Positions 24,687 to 32,141 of a stretch of DNA of 34,932 nt are shown here, piece by piece. Each line of letters starts with the position of its first letter. The stretch's first letter is position 1. Under the pieces are notes generated by a model. The model searched no databases. It was not told the DNA's origin and worked only from the letters and a program-made list of their open reading frames with translations. A program made the translations under genes and the position numbers. The DNA is from Candidatus Fermentithermobacillaceae bacterium (GTDB lineage: Bacteria > Bacillota > Sulfobacillia > Fermentithermobacillales > Fermentithermobacillaceae), in the NCBI GenBank assembly GCA_012842105.1, contig DUTL01000159.1, positions 1 through 34,932 on the forward strand, in the 5' to 3' direction.

Positions 24687-24782
24687 CCCGGCTATCATAA
24701 TGAGGAAGATTATCTTCACCTTAGACCCGTGGCTTTGCGTCTCTGCCTTTTGGCAGATTTGCCCTTGTCGGTTTGCGGTAAC
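24681..24782 (-). ncRNA. Cyclic di-GMP-I (GEMM) riboswitch upstream of the flagellar operon
   Basis: The minus-strand RNA shows the GEMM-I core in order: AAGGGCAAA (about 24767-24759), a hairpin TCTGCC-AAAA-GGCAGA with a four-base loop (24757-24742), ACGCAAAGCC (24740-24731), GGGTCTAA (24728-24721), a second arm with GAAGATAATCTTC (24717-24705), and GATAGCCGGGCTACC (about 24696-24682). These are the hallmark conserved blocks of the class. An 8-bp helix between 24782-24775 and 24675-24668 (two G-U pairs) could close the domain. The nearest downstream gene is flgB. Identification by eye is confident; the direction of control is not. Confidence 0.95.
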
Positions 24783-24800
24783 ATTTCCCTTATTTGGTCA

Positions 24801-24817
24801 TCGAGTGACTCATTCGA
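24801..24817. promoter_or_regulatory. 17-bp near-perfect palindrome in the flagellar leader, possible operator
   Basis: TCGAGTGA-C-TCATTCGA has one mismatch between half-sites. The one-base centre leaves no room for an RNA loop without losing pairs, so a dimeric DNA-binding protein site is more likely than an RNA hairpin. It lies between the codY stop and the riboswitch, where the flagellar promoter must be. No confident -35/-10 pair was found in 24783-24862. Confidence 0.4.
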
Positions 24818-24862
24818 CACAAAAACACAAATTCCTTCTTGATATATCGAAAAAATGCGATT

Positions 24863-25639
24863 TTATCTTAATTTCTTGAGTTCATCCAGGAGTTTTGCGT
24901 TCAAAACCTTGATGTACGTTCCTTTCATACCCAGTGAACGGGATTCAATAACCCCTGCAGACTCAAACTTACGCAAAGCATTGACTATGACTGAACGGGT
25001 AATGCCGACTCTGTCTGCTACCTTGGAGGCAACAAGGCAACCCTCAGTGCCGCCAAGTTCTTCAAATATGTGTTTCATGGCGTTTAGCTCAGAGAACGAC
25101 AAAGTTCCCAGTGCCACCTGCACTGCCGCACGCTGCCTGGTTTCTTCTTCAACACTCTCCTGGTTGTACCTTATCATCTCCATGGCAGCCACTGTAGCCG
25201 CATGCTCTGCGAGTATAAGATCCCCTGTCTTCAAACGTCCCGACGTTCGTCCTAGCACAAGGGTTCCAAGTCTGTCTCCACCGCCGACCACCGGCACTAT
25301 TGTGGTAACCTTGTCCTTATACGGGCAATCTTGGTCATCTACGAACACACACTTGCCATTGTCATGCTGAACATTCGCTGCAGTGTCCCTGTACATATAC
25401 AACCTTTCTGCGTACGGGCCCGGAAACTCGCTTTGTTTTAACACTTTGGTTTTCATCACAAGGCATTCAAAATCATCTACAAGCGAATAACCCAATATAC
25501 AGCCTAGTTTGTCCAAAATGTAAACATTGCAGTCCAGTGAATCCCGGAGCACCCTTGCGCTTGCCTGAAAGTCCACTTCTGTTGCTGCAATCCTTAGTAA
25601 TTGGTTCATTTTGCGTGTTTTCTCAAGCAATGTCTGCAT
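24863..25639 (-). CDS. codY: Global nutrient-sensing regulator CodY
   Basis: CodY is the Firmicute regulator that senses GTP and branched-chain amino acids and represses stationary-phase genes, often including motility. The 258-residue product has the N-terminal start MQTLLEKTRKMNQLL, a GAF domain, and the C-terminal winged helix-turn-helix (VASKVADRVGITRSVIVNAL, then SRSLGMKGTYIKVLN). The ATG at 25639 has AAGGGAGAG upstream; an ATG at 25657 is less likely. It is the last gene of the dprA-topA-xerC-hslVU-codY group, 25 bases after hslU. Confidence 0.97.
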   Translation of the reverse strand: MQTLLEKTRKMNQLLRIAATEVDFQASARVLRDSLDCNVYILDKLGCILGYSLVDDFECLVMKTKVLKQSEFPGPYAERLYMYRDTAANVQHDNGKCVFVDDQDCPYKDKVTTIVPVVGGGDRLGTLVLGRTSGRLKTGDLILAEHAATVAAMEMIRYNQESVEEETRQRAAVQVALGTLSFSELNAMKHIFEELGGTEGCLVASKVADRVGITRSVIVNALRKFESAGVIESRSLGMKGTYIKVLNAKLLDELKKLR

Positions 25640-25664
25640 TTCTACTCTCCCTTTCATGTATCGC

Positions 25665-27068
25665 CTACAGGATATACCTGGTCAGATCTCTGTTTGTCAC
25701 CAGGCCCTCCAACCTATCCTGTACGTATTTTCTGTCAACTACCACTTTGCCCTGCAGCGTGTCGGGCGCTTCAAACAAGACCTCCTCGAGCAACTTCTCC
25801 ATGACCGTGTGAAGCCGCCTGGCACCGATGTTCTCACCTTCCTGATTCACTGCAAACGCCATTTTTGCAATTTCGGTTATGCCATCCGACGTGTATTCAA
25901 GGCAAACCCCGTCTGTCTTCAGCAATTCTCTGTACTGGCGGGTGAGCGAGTTCTCAGGTTCAGTCAAAATTCTGACGAAATCCTCTTCTTCCAGTGCATC
26001 CAGCTCAACTCTGATAGGAAAACGGCCCTGAAGTTCAGGAATTAGGTCTGAAGGCTTGCTTACGTGAAAAGCCCCCGCTCCTATAAACAATATGTGGTCT
26101 GTTCTTACCGGGCCATACTTGCTGACCACGGTGGTTCCCTCGACTATAGGAAGCAGATCCCTTTGAACCCCTTCACGTGAAACATCCGGCCCTGCACCCT
26201 TTTCCCTTCCGGCAATCTTATCAAGTTCATCAAGAAACACTATTCCTAACTTCTCGCACCGCCTTATTGCTTCTGAAACGATAGTATCCTGGTCAACAAG
26301 CTTGCTTGCTTCCTCTTGTGCCAGGAGTTTCCGTGCTTCCCTTACCGGAACTCTCCTTTTCTTGGTTCGCCTGGGCAGCAACCCTCCGAAAAGGTCCTGC
26401 ATATTCAGCTCCATTTCTTGCATACCGAGGCCGTCGAAGAACTCTACCCTGGGAGCGCTTGTGTCTTCCACTTCAATTTCAAGCTCTTCATCTTCAAGTT
26501 CTCCGTCTTTGAGCTGTTGGCGAACCAGTGTTCTTTTTGCACGGGCCTGGCGAAACTTTTCACCGAAATCATCGTCATCGTCATCATCATGGTCTGGTGG
26601 CACAGGGTTAAATAGCATTTCAAGGGGGTTCGGAGCCACCCTCCGCCTCTTGGGCATAGGGCACAGTAATTCAACAAGCCTTTCTTCTGCCAATATCTCA
26701 GCCCTGCCCTGTACGTTTTCAAGACTTTCTTTTCTGACCATGCTCACAGCGCTCTCCACAAGGTCTCGGACGATTGAATCCACATCACGGCCTACATAAC
26801 CTACCTCAGTGAATTTAGAAGCTTCCACTTTCACAAAGGGTGCATTTACAAGTTTGGCCAGCCTCCTGCAGATTTCAGTTTTTCCGACCCCTGTAGGGCC
26901 GATCATAAGAATGTTTTTGGGAATAATATCTTCCTGGAGATCGCCTACTACTTTTTGCCTTCTCAACCTGTTCCGGAGCGCCACGGCGACGGCACGCTTG
27001 GCCTGGCTCTGTCCAACTATATATTTATCCAGTTCCGCCACTGTCTCGCGAGGAGTCATGTCTTCCAT
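25665..27068 (-). CDS. hslU: ATP-dependent protease ATPase subunit HslU (ClpY)
   Basis: HslU is the AAA+ unfoldase that feeds the HslV chamber. The 467-residue product has the N-terminal TPRETVAELDKYIVGQ motif, Walker A GPTGVGKT (57 to 64), the pore loop GYVGRD, Walker B GIVFLDELDKI and the C-terminal sensor-2 region IGARRLHTVMEKLLEE. The inserted I-domain contains seven consecutive aspartates (about 161 to 167) and further acidic stretches. The ATG at 27068 has GAGGG ten bases upstream. It follows hslV by 33 bases. Confidence 0.97.
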   Translation of the reverse strand: MEDMTPRETVAELDKYIVGQSQAKRAVAVALRNRLRRQKVVGDLQEDIIPKNILMIGPTGVGKTEICRRLAKLVNAPFVKVEASKFTEVGYVGRDVDSIVRDLVESAVSMVRKESLENVQGRAEILAEERLVELLCPMPKRRRVAPNPLEMLFNPVPPDHDDDDDDDFGEKFRQARAKRTLVRQQLKDGELEDEELEIEVEDTSAPRVEFFDGLGMQEMELNMQDLFGGLLPRRTKKRRVPVREARKLLAQEEASKLVDQDTIVSEAIRRCEKLGIVFLDELDKIAGREKGAGPDVSREGVQRDLLPIVEGTTVVSKYGPVRTDHILFIGAGAFHVSKPSDLIPELQGRFPIRVELDALEEEDFVRILTEPENSLTRQYRELLKTDGVCLEYTSDGITEIAKMAFAVNQEGENIGARRLHTVMEKLLEEVLFEAPDTLQGKVVVDRKYVQDRLEGLVTNRDLTRYIL

Positions 27069-27101
27069 ACCACACCATCCCTCATGAATCAGGCAATATG
27101 A

Positions 27102-27659
27102 TTATCCTAATTCTTCGATAACAATGTTGTCATTAGTATATATGCATATGGATGCCGCTATCTTCAAAGATTCCCTGGCAATGGAAGCTGCATCCATATC
27201 AGTAAACTTCATGAGAGCCCTGGCAGCTGCCGTTGCGTATGCACCTCCGGAACCTATAGCCAACACCGGTTCATCAGGCTCTATAACCTCACCGGTACCC
27301 GAAACAAGGAGCAGGTGGTTCTTATCCATACAAAGCAGCATTGCCTTTAGTTGCCTGAGGATCCTGTCAGTACGCCACTCCTTAGCCAGGTTAACGGTGG
27401 ATTTCAAGAGGTCGCCCCTTGTTTCTTCCAGGTATCCCTCCAGTTTGTCAAACAGCGTCAGAGCATCTCCCACTGACCCGGCAAAACCGGCAACCACTGA
27501 ATTCTTGTATATCTTTCGTACCTTCCTGGCAGTGGATTTCAGGATAGTCTGATTTGCTTCAAGAGTAACCTGGCCATCCCCGGCCATTGCTGCCTTTCCC
27601 CTTGCCCTAACGGCCAAAACAGTGGTACTCCGGATGCGCGGCTCACAATCGCCAGTCAT
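27102..27659 (-). CDS. hslV: ATP-dependent protease peptidase subunit HslV (ClpQ)
   Basis: HslV is the proteasome-like threonine peptidase of the HslUV complex. The 185-residue product has STTVLAVRARGKAAMAGDGQ near its start; T12 of this motif is the expected catalytic threonine after removal of an 11-residue propeptide. The GFAGSVGDALTLFDKLEG and AIGSGGAYATAAARAL segments are typical. A threonine, not the serine of Bacillus CodW, is predicted as nucleophile. The ATG overlaps the xerC stop as ATGA. Confidence 0.96.
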   Translation of the reverse strand: MTGDCEPRIRSTTVLAVRARGKAAMAGDGQVTLEANQTILKSTARKVRKIYKNSVVAGFAGSVGDALTLFDKLEGYLEETRGDLLKSTVNLAKEWRTDRILRQLKAMLLCMDKNHLLLVSGTGEVIEPDEPVLAIGSGGAYATAAARALMKFTDMDAASIARESLKIAASICIYTNDNIVIEELG

Positions 27660-28672
27660 GTTTTCTCGCCCCTTTCAGAATCACTCCGGCCCATGCCAGA
27701 GCCGCCTTCCATCTGGCCCATATGAGCCCTTGGGTGGGCATTTCTGTATACTTGCCTTAATCGCTCAGGCATGACATGAGTGTATATCTGGGTGGTCTTG
27801 ATACTTGAATGTCCAAGCATGTCTTGAACCGAACGAAGGTCGGCGCCGCCTGACAGCAGATGCGTTGCGAAAGAGTGCCTGAGCGTGTGGGGTGAACGCC
27901 CATCAGGATCAAGCCCGGCAAGCAAGAGATACTTGTGAAGTACCCGCCGGATGGATCTGACAGACAACCTGCCTCCCCGCTTATTAAGAAAAAGGGGCTT
28001 TCTCATCACAACAAAGCCATGGTTCTCTTGAGTTTGCGCTTTACCCTCCAGGTAAGGGCGGCCCTTGTCAAGATAACTTCCAAGCGCATCCAAAGCCATT
28101 GAGCCCAGCGGCACAAACCTTTCCTTATCGCCTTTGCCCATTACCTGCACAAACCCTAAAGAGTAGTCAATGTCCCCGATATTGAGTTTCGCCAGTTCGC
28201 TGATACGCAGGCCTGCCCCATACAGCAATTCAAGGATGGCGCAATCTCGTTTACCAAGGGGAGTGCCGGTATCAATCACTCCTATGATACGAGCTACTTC
28301 ATCTCGAGAAAACACTTTGGGCAGGTAGCTATGGGTCTTTCTCGAGGATACTCCCCTGGCCGGATTTTCCTTAACCGCACCTCTGCGTGTTAAGAAACGG
28401 CAAAAACTTCTTACGGTAGAAAGTTTCCTGGAAATTGTGGCCCCTTGGTAATTCTGTCTTCCCAAATACACAGCAAATTTGTGAATATGTCCGGGCTCAA
28501 TGTCAGCAGCCGCCATATTTTCAGGTTGCTTGCCAGTGGTTTCCCCTGATAGGAAATGGAAAAACTGGCCAAGATCCTGTGAATAAGATTGAACAGTGTT
28601 AAGGCTCTGGGTCTTTGATACACTGATTTCCACAAGGAAATCTTCCTTCAATTGAAGAAGCGAGTACGTCAT
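27656..28672 (-). CDS. xerC: Tyrosine recombinase XerC
   Basis: XerC-type recombinases resolve chromosome dimers at dif with a partner. The 338-residue product has an N-terminal SAM-like core-binding domain and the full catalytic set: R156 (GAGLRISEL), K180 (VMGKGDKERF), H262 and R265 (HTLRHSFATHLL), H288 (LGHSS) and Y297 (TTQIYTH). The C-terminal tail of roughly 25 residues beyond the usual end is rich in G, S, M and R and is an extra. The location topA-xerC-hslV is standard for Firmicute xerC/codV, which separates it from integrases of mobile elements. Confidence 0.94.
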   Translation of the reverse strand: MTYSLLQLKEDFLVEISVSKTQSLNTVQSYSQDLGQFFHFLSGETTGKQPENMAAADIEPGHIHKFAVYLGRQNYQGATISRKLSTVRSFCRFLTRRGAVKENPARGVSSRKTHSYLPKVFSRDEVARIIGVIDTGTPLGKRDCAILELLYGAGLRISELAKLNIGDIDYSLGFVQVMGKGDKERFVPLGSMALDALGSYLDKGRPYLEGKAQTQENHGFVVMRKPLFLNKRGGRLSVRSIRRVLHKYLLLAGLDPDGRSPHTLRHSFATHLLSGGADLRSVQDMLGHSSIKTTQIYTHVMPERLRQVYRNAHPRAHMGQMEGGSGMGRSDSERGEKT

Positions 28673-28774
28673 CAAACCGCCTTCCTACTGAATAATCCAA
28701 TGAGCAGCCAAAACTCTGCACGTGCCTATATTAACACTAGCTTTGGCACGTATCAACTAGTTTTCAAAATATTC

Positions 28775-30853
28775 TTAGATTTTCTCAGAGTACTTGCAAT
28801 CGGGATTTCCGCACCGGTATTCTTTAGACTTGTTCCTGGCCTCAACAAGGAAAGCCCCGCACACCGGACAGCTCTTGCCGGGAACAGGCCTGTACCATGA
28901 GACAAAGTCGCACTTGGGATAGTTTGAACAACCAAAGAATACCCTGCCCTTTCTGGATCTTCGAACCACAATGTCACCCCTGCACCGGGGGCATAAGGCG
29001 CCTGTTTTTTCCAAAAATGGCTTTGTGTTTTTGCAGTCCGGATACCCTGAACAAGCAATGAATTTGCCGTACCTGCTCCGCTTTACCACCATTGGGCGCC
29101 CGCACTTGTCGCAGTCGACCCCGGCAGGCTCATCCTGAATCTTCACCCGTTCTATACTTTCTTCAGCCTTTTCTATCTGTTTGCTGAAAGGCTTCCAAAA
29201 CTCGTCTATGACCTGGTTCCACCTGGATAAGCCTTCTTCTATGGCGTCCAATTTCTTCTCCATTTCAGCTGTAAAACCCACATCCACGATGGACGAAAAA
29301 TGCTTCCTGAGAATCGAATCAACAAGGCGTCCAAGTTCAGTTGGTATCAGGCGCCGCCTTTCTCGATTGACATAATCCCTTTCAGTTAGGGTGGCAATAA
29401 TCGGAGCATAAGTGGAAGGCCTTCCGATTCCGTTTTGCTCAAGCGCTTTGACCAGGCTGGCTTCTGTATATCTCTGAGGCGGCTCAGTGAAATGCTGTAG
29501 AGGATCAATGCTCTTAAGCGCCAGGTGTTCATTTTCGGAAAGAGGTATAATCTCCTCCTGGCCCTCTGAAACGGTATCTTCGCCTTCTTCATATAACCTG
29601 GTAAAGCCTGGGAATCTCAGCCGTGACCCGGTTGCCCTGAAAATGTGCTTATTAGCTGCAACGTCACATGTCACAGTATCATAGACAGCGGGAGACATTT
29701 GGCTCGAGACGAACCTATCCCATATGAGCGTATAAAGTTTGTGTTGATCAGGCGTCAAAAAGGGCTTGATTTCTGCAGGCATCCGTAGAACGGCTGTAGG
29801 CCTTATTGCCTCGTGGGCTTCCTGCGCTCCGGGCTTTGCCTTCCCCCGCCTGCCTTTGCCTATGTATTCTTTGCCATACTTGGTTTCAATGTACCGCCTT
29901 GCCTCCTTAACGGCTACAGGAGAAACCCTTGTGGAATCAGTTCTCATATAAGTTATAAGGCCTGCGTAACCGCGTTTCCCCAGTTCCACTCCTTCGTACA
30001 GCGTTTGTGCAACCCTCATTGTTTTTCTCACGGGAAACCCCAGTTTTCTGGAGGCTTCCTGCTGAAGCGTGGAAGTAGTAAAAGGGAACGGAGGGTTTTT
30101 GCGCCTTTCTTTCGGCTTTACCGAAATCACAATAAATGCTGCGCCATTGATCCCTTCAAGAACCACGTCAACATCTGAACGGTTCTTGAGTTCACGCTTC
30201 TTCCCATCAAACCCGAAATATTTGGCTTTCACCGTGCCTTTTTCGCCTTCCAGCAGAGCTTCAATGGTCCAATACTCCTCAGGTTTGAAGGCCTCGATTT
30301 CTATTTCCCTGTCTACAATGATCCTGAGCGCCGCCGACTGCACCCTGCCTGCCGACAGGCCTGGCCTTATTTTTTGCCACAGCAAAGGGCTCAGCGTATA
30401 ACCTACCAGCCTGTCAAGTATGCGCCTTGCCTGCTGAGCATCAACCAGGCTCTGTTTCACCGGCACAGGATTCTTGAAAGCATCACTTACGGCATTCTCA
30501 GTTATTTCGTGAAACGTGACCCTTTGAGCTTCTTGAGGATCAATGTCGAGAATGCGGCACAAGTGCCAGGATATTGCTTCTCCTTCCCTGTCAGGGTCAG
30601 TAGCCAGATAGATACCTGACGCTTTCTTGGCAGCGCTTTTCAGTTCTTTGATTATTTTTCCCTTACCCCTAATGGTTATATATCTCGGTTCGAATCCGTT
30701 TTCGGTGTCCACTCCCAGTTGACTCTTGGGAAGATCACGTACATGGCCCATAGATGCTTTCACATCATATTTGGACTTCATAAATCGTGATATAGTTTTT
30801 GCTTTTGTTGGAGACTCAACAATAATTAACGGGCGATTTGACTGTTTCTTCAT
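28775..30853 (-). CDS. topA: DNA topoisomerase I
   Basis: TopA relaxes negative supercoils through a single-strand break. The 692-residue product has the TOPRIM domain (LIIVESPTKAKTI, ATDPDREGEAI), the catalytic tyrosine Y302 in GLITYMRTDSTRV, and three four-cysteine zinc ribbons in the last 115 residues (CDKCG...C..C, CPRC...C..C, CPVCG...C..C). The ATG at 30853 has AAGGTGGG upstream and lies 20 bases after dprA. The 102-base gap to xerC shows no terminator. Confidence 0.98.
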   Translation of the reverse strand: MKKQSNRPLIIVESPTKAKTISRFMKSKYDVKASMGHVRDLPKSQLGVDTENGFEPRYITIRGKGKIIKELKSAAKKASGIYLATDPDREGEAISWHLCRILDIDPQEAQRVTFHEITENAVSDAFKNPVPVKQSLVDAQQARRILDRLVGYTLSPLLWQKIRPGLSAGRVQSAALRIIVDREIEIEAFKPEEYWTIEALLEGEKGTVKAKYFGFDGKKRELKNRSDVDVVLEGINGAAFIVISVKPKERRKNPPFPFTTSTLQQEASRKLGFPVRKTMRVAQTLYEGVELGKRGYAGLITYMRTDSTRVSPVAVKEARRYIETKYGKEYIGKGRRGKAKPGAQEAHEAIRPTAVLRMPAEIKPFLTPDQHKLYTLIWDRFVSSQMSPAVYDTVTCDVAANKHIFRATGSRLRFPGFTRLYEEGEDTVSEGQEEIIPLSENEHLALKSIDPLQHFTEPPQRYTEASLVKALEQNGIGRPSTYAPIIATLTERDYVNRERRRLIPTELGRLVDSILRKHFSSIVDVGFTAEMEKKLDAIEEGLSRWNQVIDEFWKPFSKQIEKAEESIERVKIQDEPAGVDCDKCGRPMVVKRSRYGKFIACSGYPDCKNTKPFLEKTGALCPRCRGDIVVRRSRKGRVFFGCSNYPKCDFVSWYRPVPGKSCPVCGAFLVEARNKSKEYRCGNPDCKYSEKI

Positions 30854-30873
30854 AATCTTGATTTCCCACCTTC

Positions 30874-31896
30874 TTATGTGCTCAACTTCTGCCCGACAGA
30901 TGTTGTGACATATTTACCACCTGAAAGTGATTTCACAAACCCCTTCACCTCAAGGGATGAAAGCAACGACATTATCCTGTATACCGGCACCTGGTTGAGG
31001 TTGTCGCAAATATCTTCGATTGATTCCCACTGCGTTAAACAGTTTAGCACAAGCGACTCCTCCAGGGTTAAGTTCTGCGTCGATTCATCCACTTCCGGTT
31101 GTGGAACATATTCATTGTCTTTTCTGAGAAAGGATAGCACATCTTCAGCACAGGTTACCAGATATGCGCCTTCCTGAATGAGGCGGTTTGCCCCCTGGCT
31201 TGCATTGGATCTGACACTGCCGGGTACCGCCATTACAGGACGCCCTTGCTTAAGAGCCCAATCCGCTGTAATAAGAGCTCCGGATCTCTGCCCTGCTTCT
31301 ATCACAACAACTCCCAACGACAAACCTGAGATCAACCTGTTCCTTTCCGGGAAGTGCCATGGTTTCGGGCCTGTGCCTGGCAAATACTCAGACACCAAAG
31401 CACCTGCTGAGGGAATATCATCATAAAGGGCCCAATTGGATTTGGGATATACCTGGTCGACCCCCTGGCCAAGACATGCGACAGTCCTCCCGCGGGCCGT
31501 TAAGGCCGCTTTGTGAACACACGTGTCAATTCCGTAAGCCAGGCCTGAGACAATTGTCACTCCTGCTGCAGCAAGTTCAGTGGCTATCTCAACTGCAATG
31601 GATTTTCCAACGCCGGTAGGTTTTCTTGTTCCAACTATGGCCACTGCTATCCTGTCGCTTGGAAACAAGCAACCTCTCACAAAAAGTACACGCGGGCAAC
31701 CGGGCACCCTTCTCAGATTCTCCGGATATTCAGGGTCATCAAAAGCGATTATCTTTATACCTTGCTCCCGGCATGATTCAATCAGAGATTCAGCCTTCCT
31801 AACAAGGTTATCACAAGGTACTTCCCCTTGGCCCTTCCGGTTTCGGTAGTGATACGTTTCAAGGTAACCGGCTAGTTTACGTAATGAACTGGTCAA
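30874..31896 (-). CDS. dprA: DNA processing protein DprA
   Basis: DprA loads RecA on incoming single-stranded DNA during transformation and is also kept in many species without known competence. The 340-residue product has the Rossmann-like core (VAIVGTRKPTGVGKSIA, SGLAYGIDTCVHKAAL, FPERNRLISGLS, GALITADWALKQGRPVMAVPG) and a C-terminal winged-helix domain of about 65 residues. The N-terminal domain is shorter than in most DprA proteins, with only about 45 residues before EQGIKIIAFDDPEYPE. The TTG start at 31896 has AGAGGTG nine bases upstream, and an in-frame stop lies close behind, so no longer protein is possible. Confidence 0.95.
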   Translation of the reverse strand: MTSSLRKLAGYLETYHYRNRKGQGEVPCDNLVRKAESLIESCREQGIKIIAFDDPEYPENLRRVPGCPRVLFVRGCLFPSDRIAVAIVGTRKPTGVGKSIAVEIATELAAAGVTIVSGLAYGIDTCVHKAALTARGRTVACLGQGVDQVYPKSNWALYDDIPSAGALVSEYLPGTGPKPWHFPERNRLISGLSLGVVVIEAGQRSGALITADWALKQGRPVMAVPGSVRSNASQGANRLIQEGAYLVTCAEDVLSFLRKDNEYVPQPEVDESTQNLTLEESLVLNCLTQWESIEDICDNLNQVPVYRIMSLLSSLEVKGFVKSLSGGKYVTTSVGQKLST

Positions 31897-31919
31897 GAAT
31901 CAACACACCTCTGGCAGTT

Positions 31920-31947
31920 ATTTTACAACCGCTGAAATTAAAGTCAA
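31920..31947 (-). promoter_or_regulatory. SigA-type promoter for the dprA-topA-xerC-hslVU-codY operon
   Basis: On the minus strand TTGACT (31947-31942) and TAAAAT (31925-31920) are separated by 16 bases, each one mismatch from the vegetative consensus. Transcription would start about 17 bases before the TTG start of dprA, leaving just room for its Shine-Dalgarno. Confidence 0.65.
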
Positions 31948-31985
31948 ATTCTGCCATATCACAGCAAGAGCGTAGCACATTTTGA

Positions 31986-32019
31986 TGAAAAAGAAAACCC
32001 GCCACACAATTTTTGGCGG
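31986..32019 (-). terminator. Terminator-like hairpin between dprA and the ger genes, minus-strand orientation
   Basis: CCGCCA (31999-32004) and TGGCGG (32014-32019) form a 6-bp stem with a nine-base loop; on the minus strand it is followed by a T-rich stretch (GTTTTCTTTTTC). It lies upstream of the dprA promoter, so it would stop transcripts that come leftward from the ger side. The rest of the 245-base divergent gap (31897-32141) holds the dprA promoter and two CATATG hexamers at 32041 and 32058; no convincing forespore SigG promoter was found. Confidence 0.45.
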
Positions 32020-32141
32020 CCTGTATTTATCATGTTCCTGCATATGGTCTGATTTGGCATATGTCGAACACTCATAACCCTATCAGTTAACGGGAATCAT
32101 TAGGAACTGGAGCATACTTACCGGGCTCACAAGGATGGAGA

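Noticed and set aside
24844..24865. Possible SigD promoter (TAAG, 15 bases, TTCGATAT) at the codY end on the minus strand
   Set aside because: Only three of four and six of eight consensus bases match and it overlaps the codY stop region; too weak to list.
27656..28672. Tyrosine recombinase as integrase of a mobile element
   Set aside because: It sits in the conserved topA-xerC-hslVU-codY order and no attachment repeats or phage genes are nearby.
32039..32120. SigG-type promoter elements (TGCATA, CATACTTA) before gerAA
   Set aside because: Individual hexamers look right but no pair has the required spacing of 17 to 18 bases.
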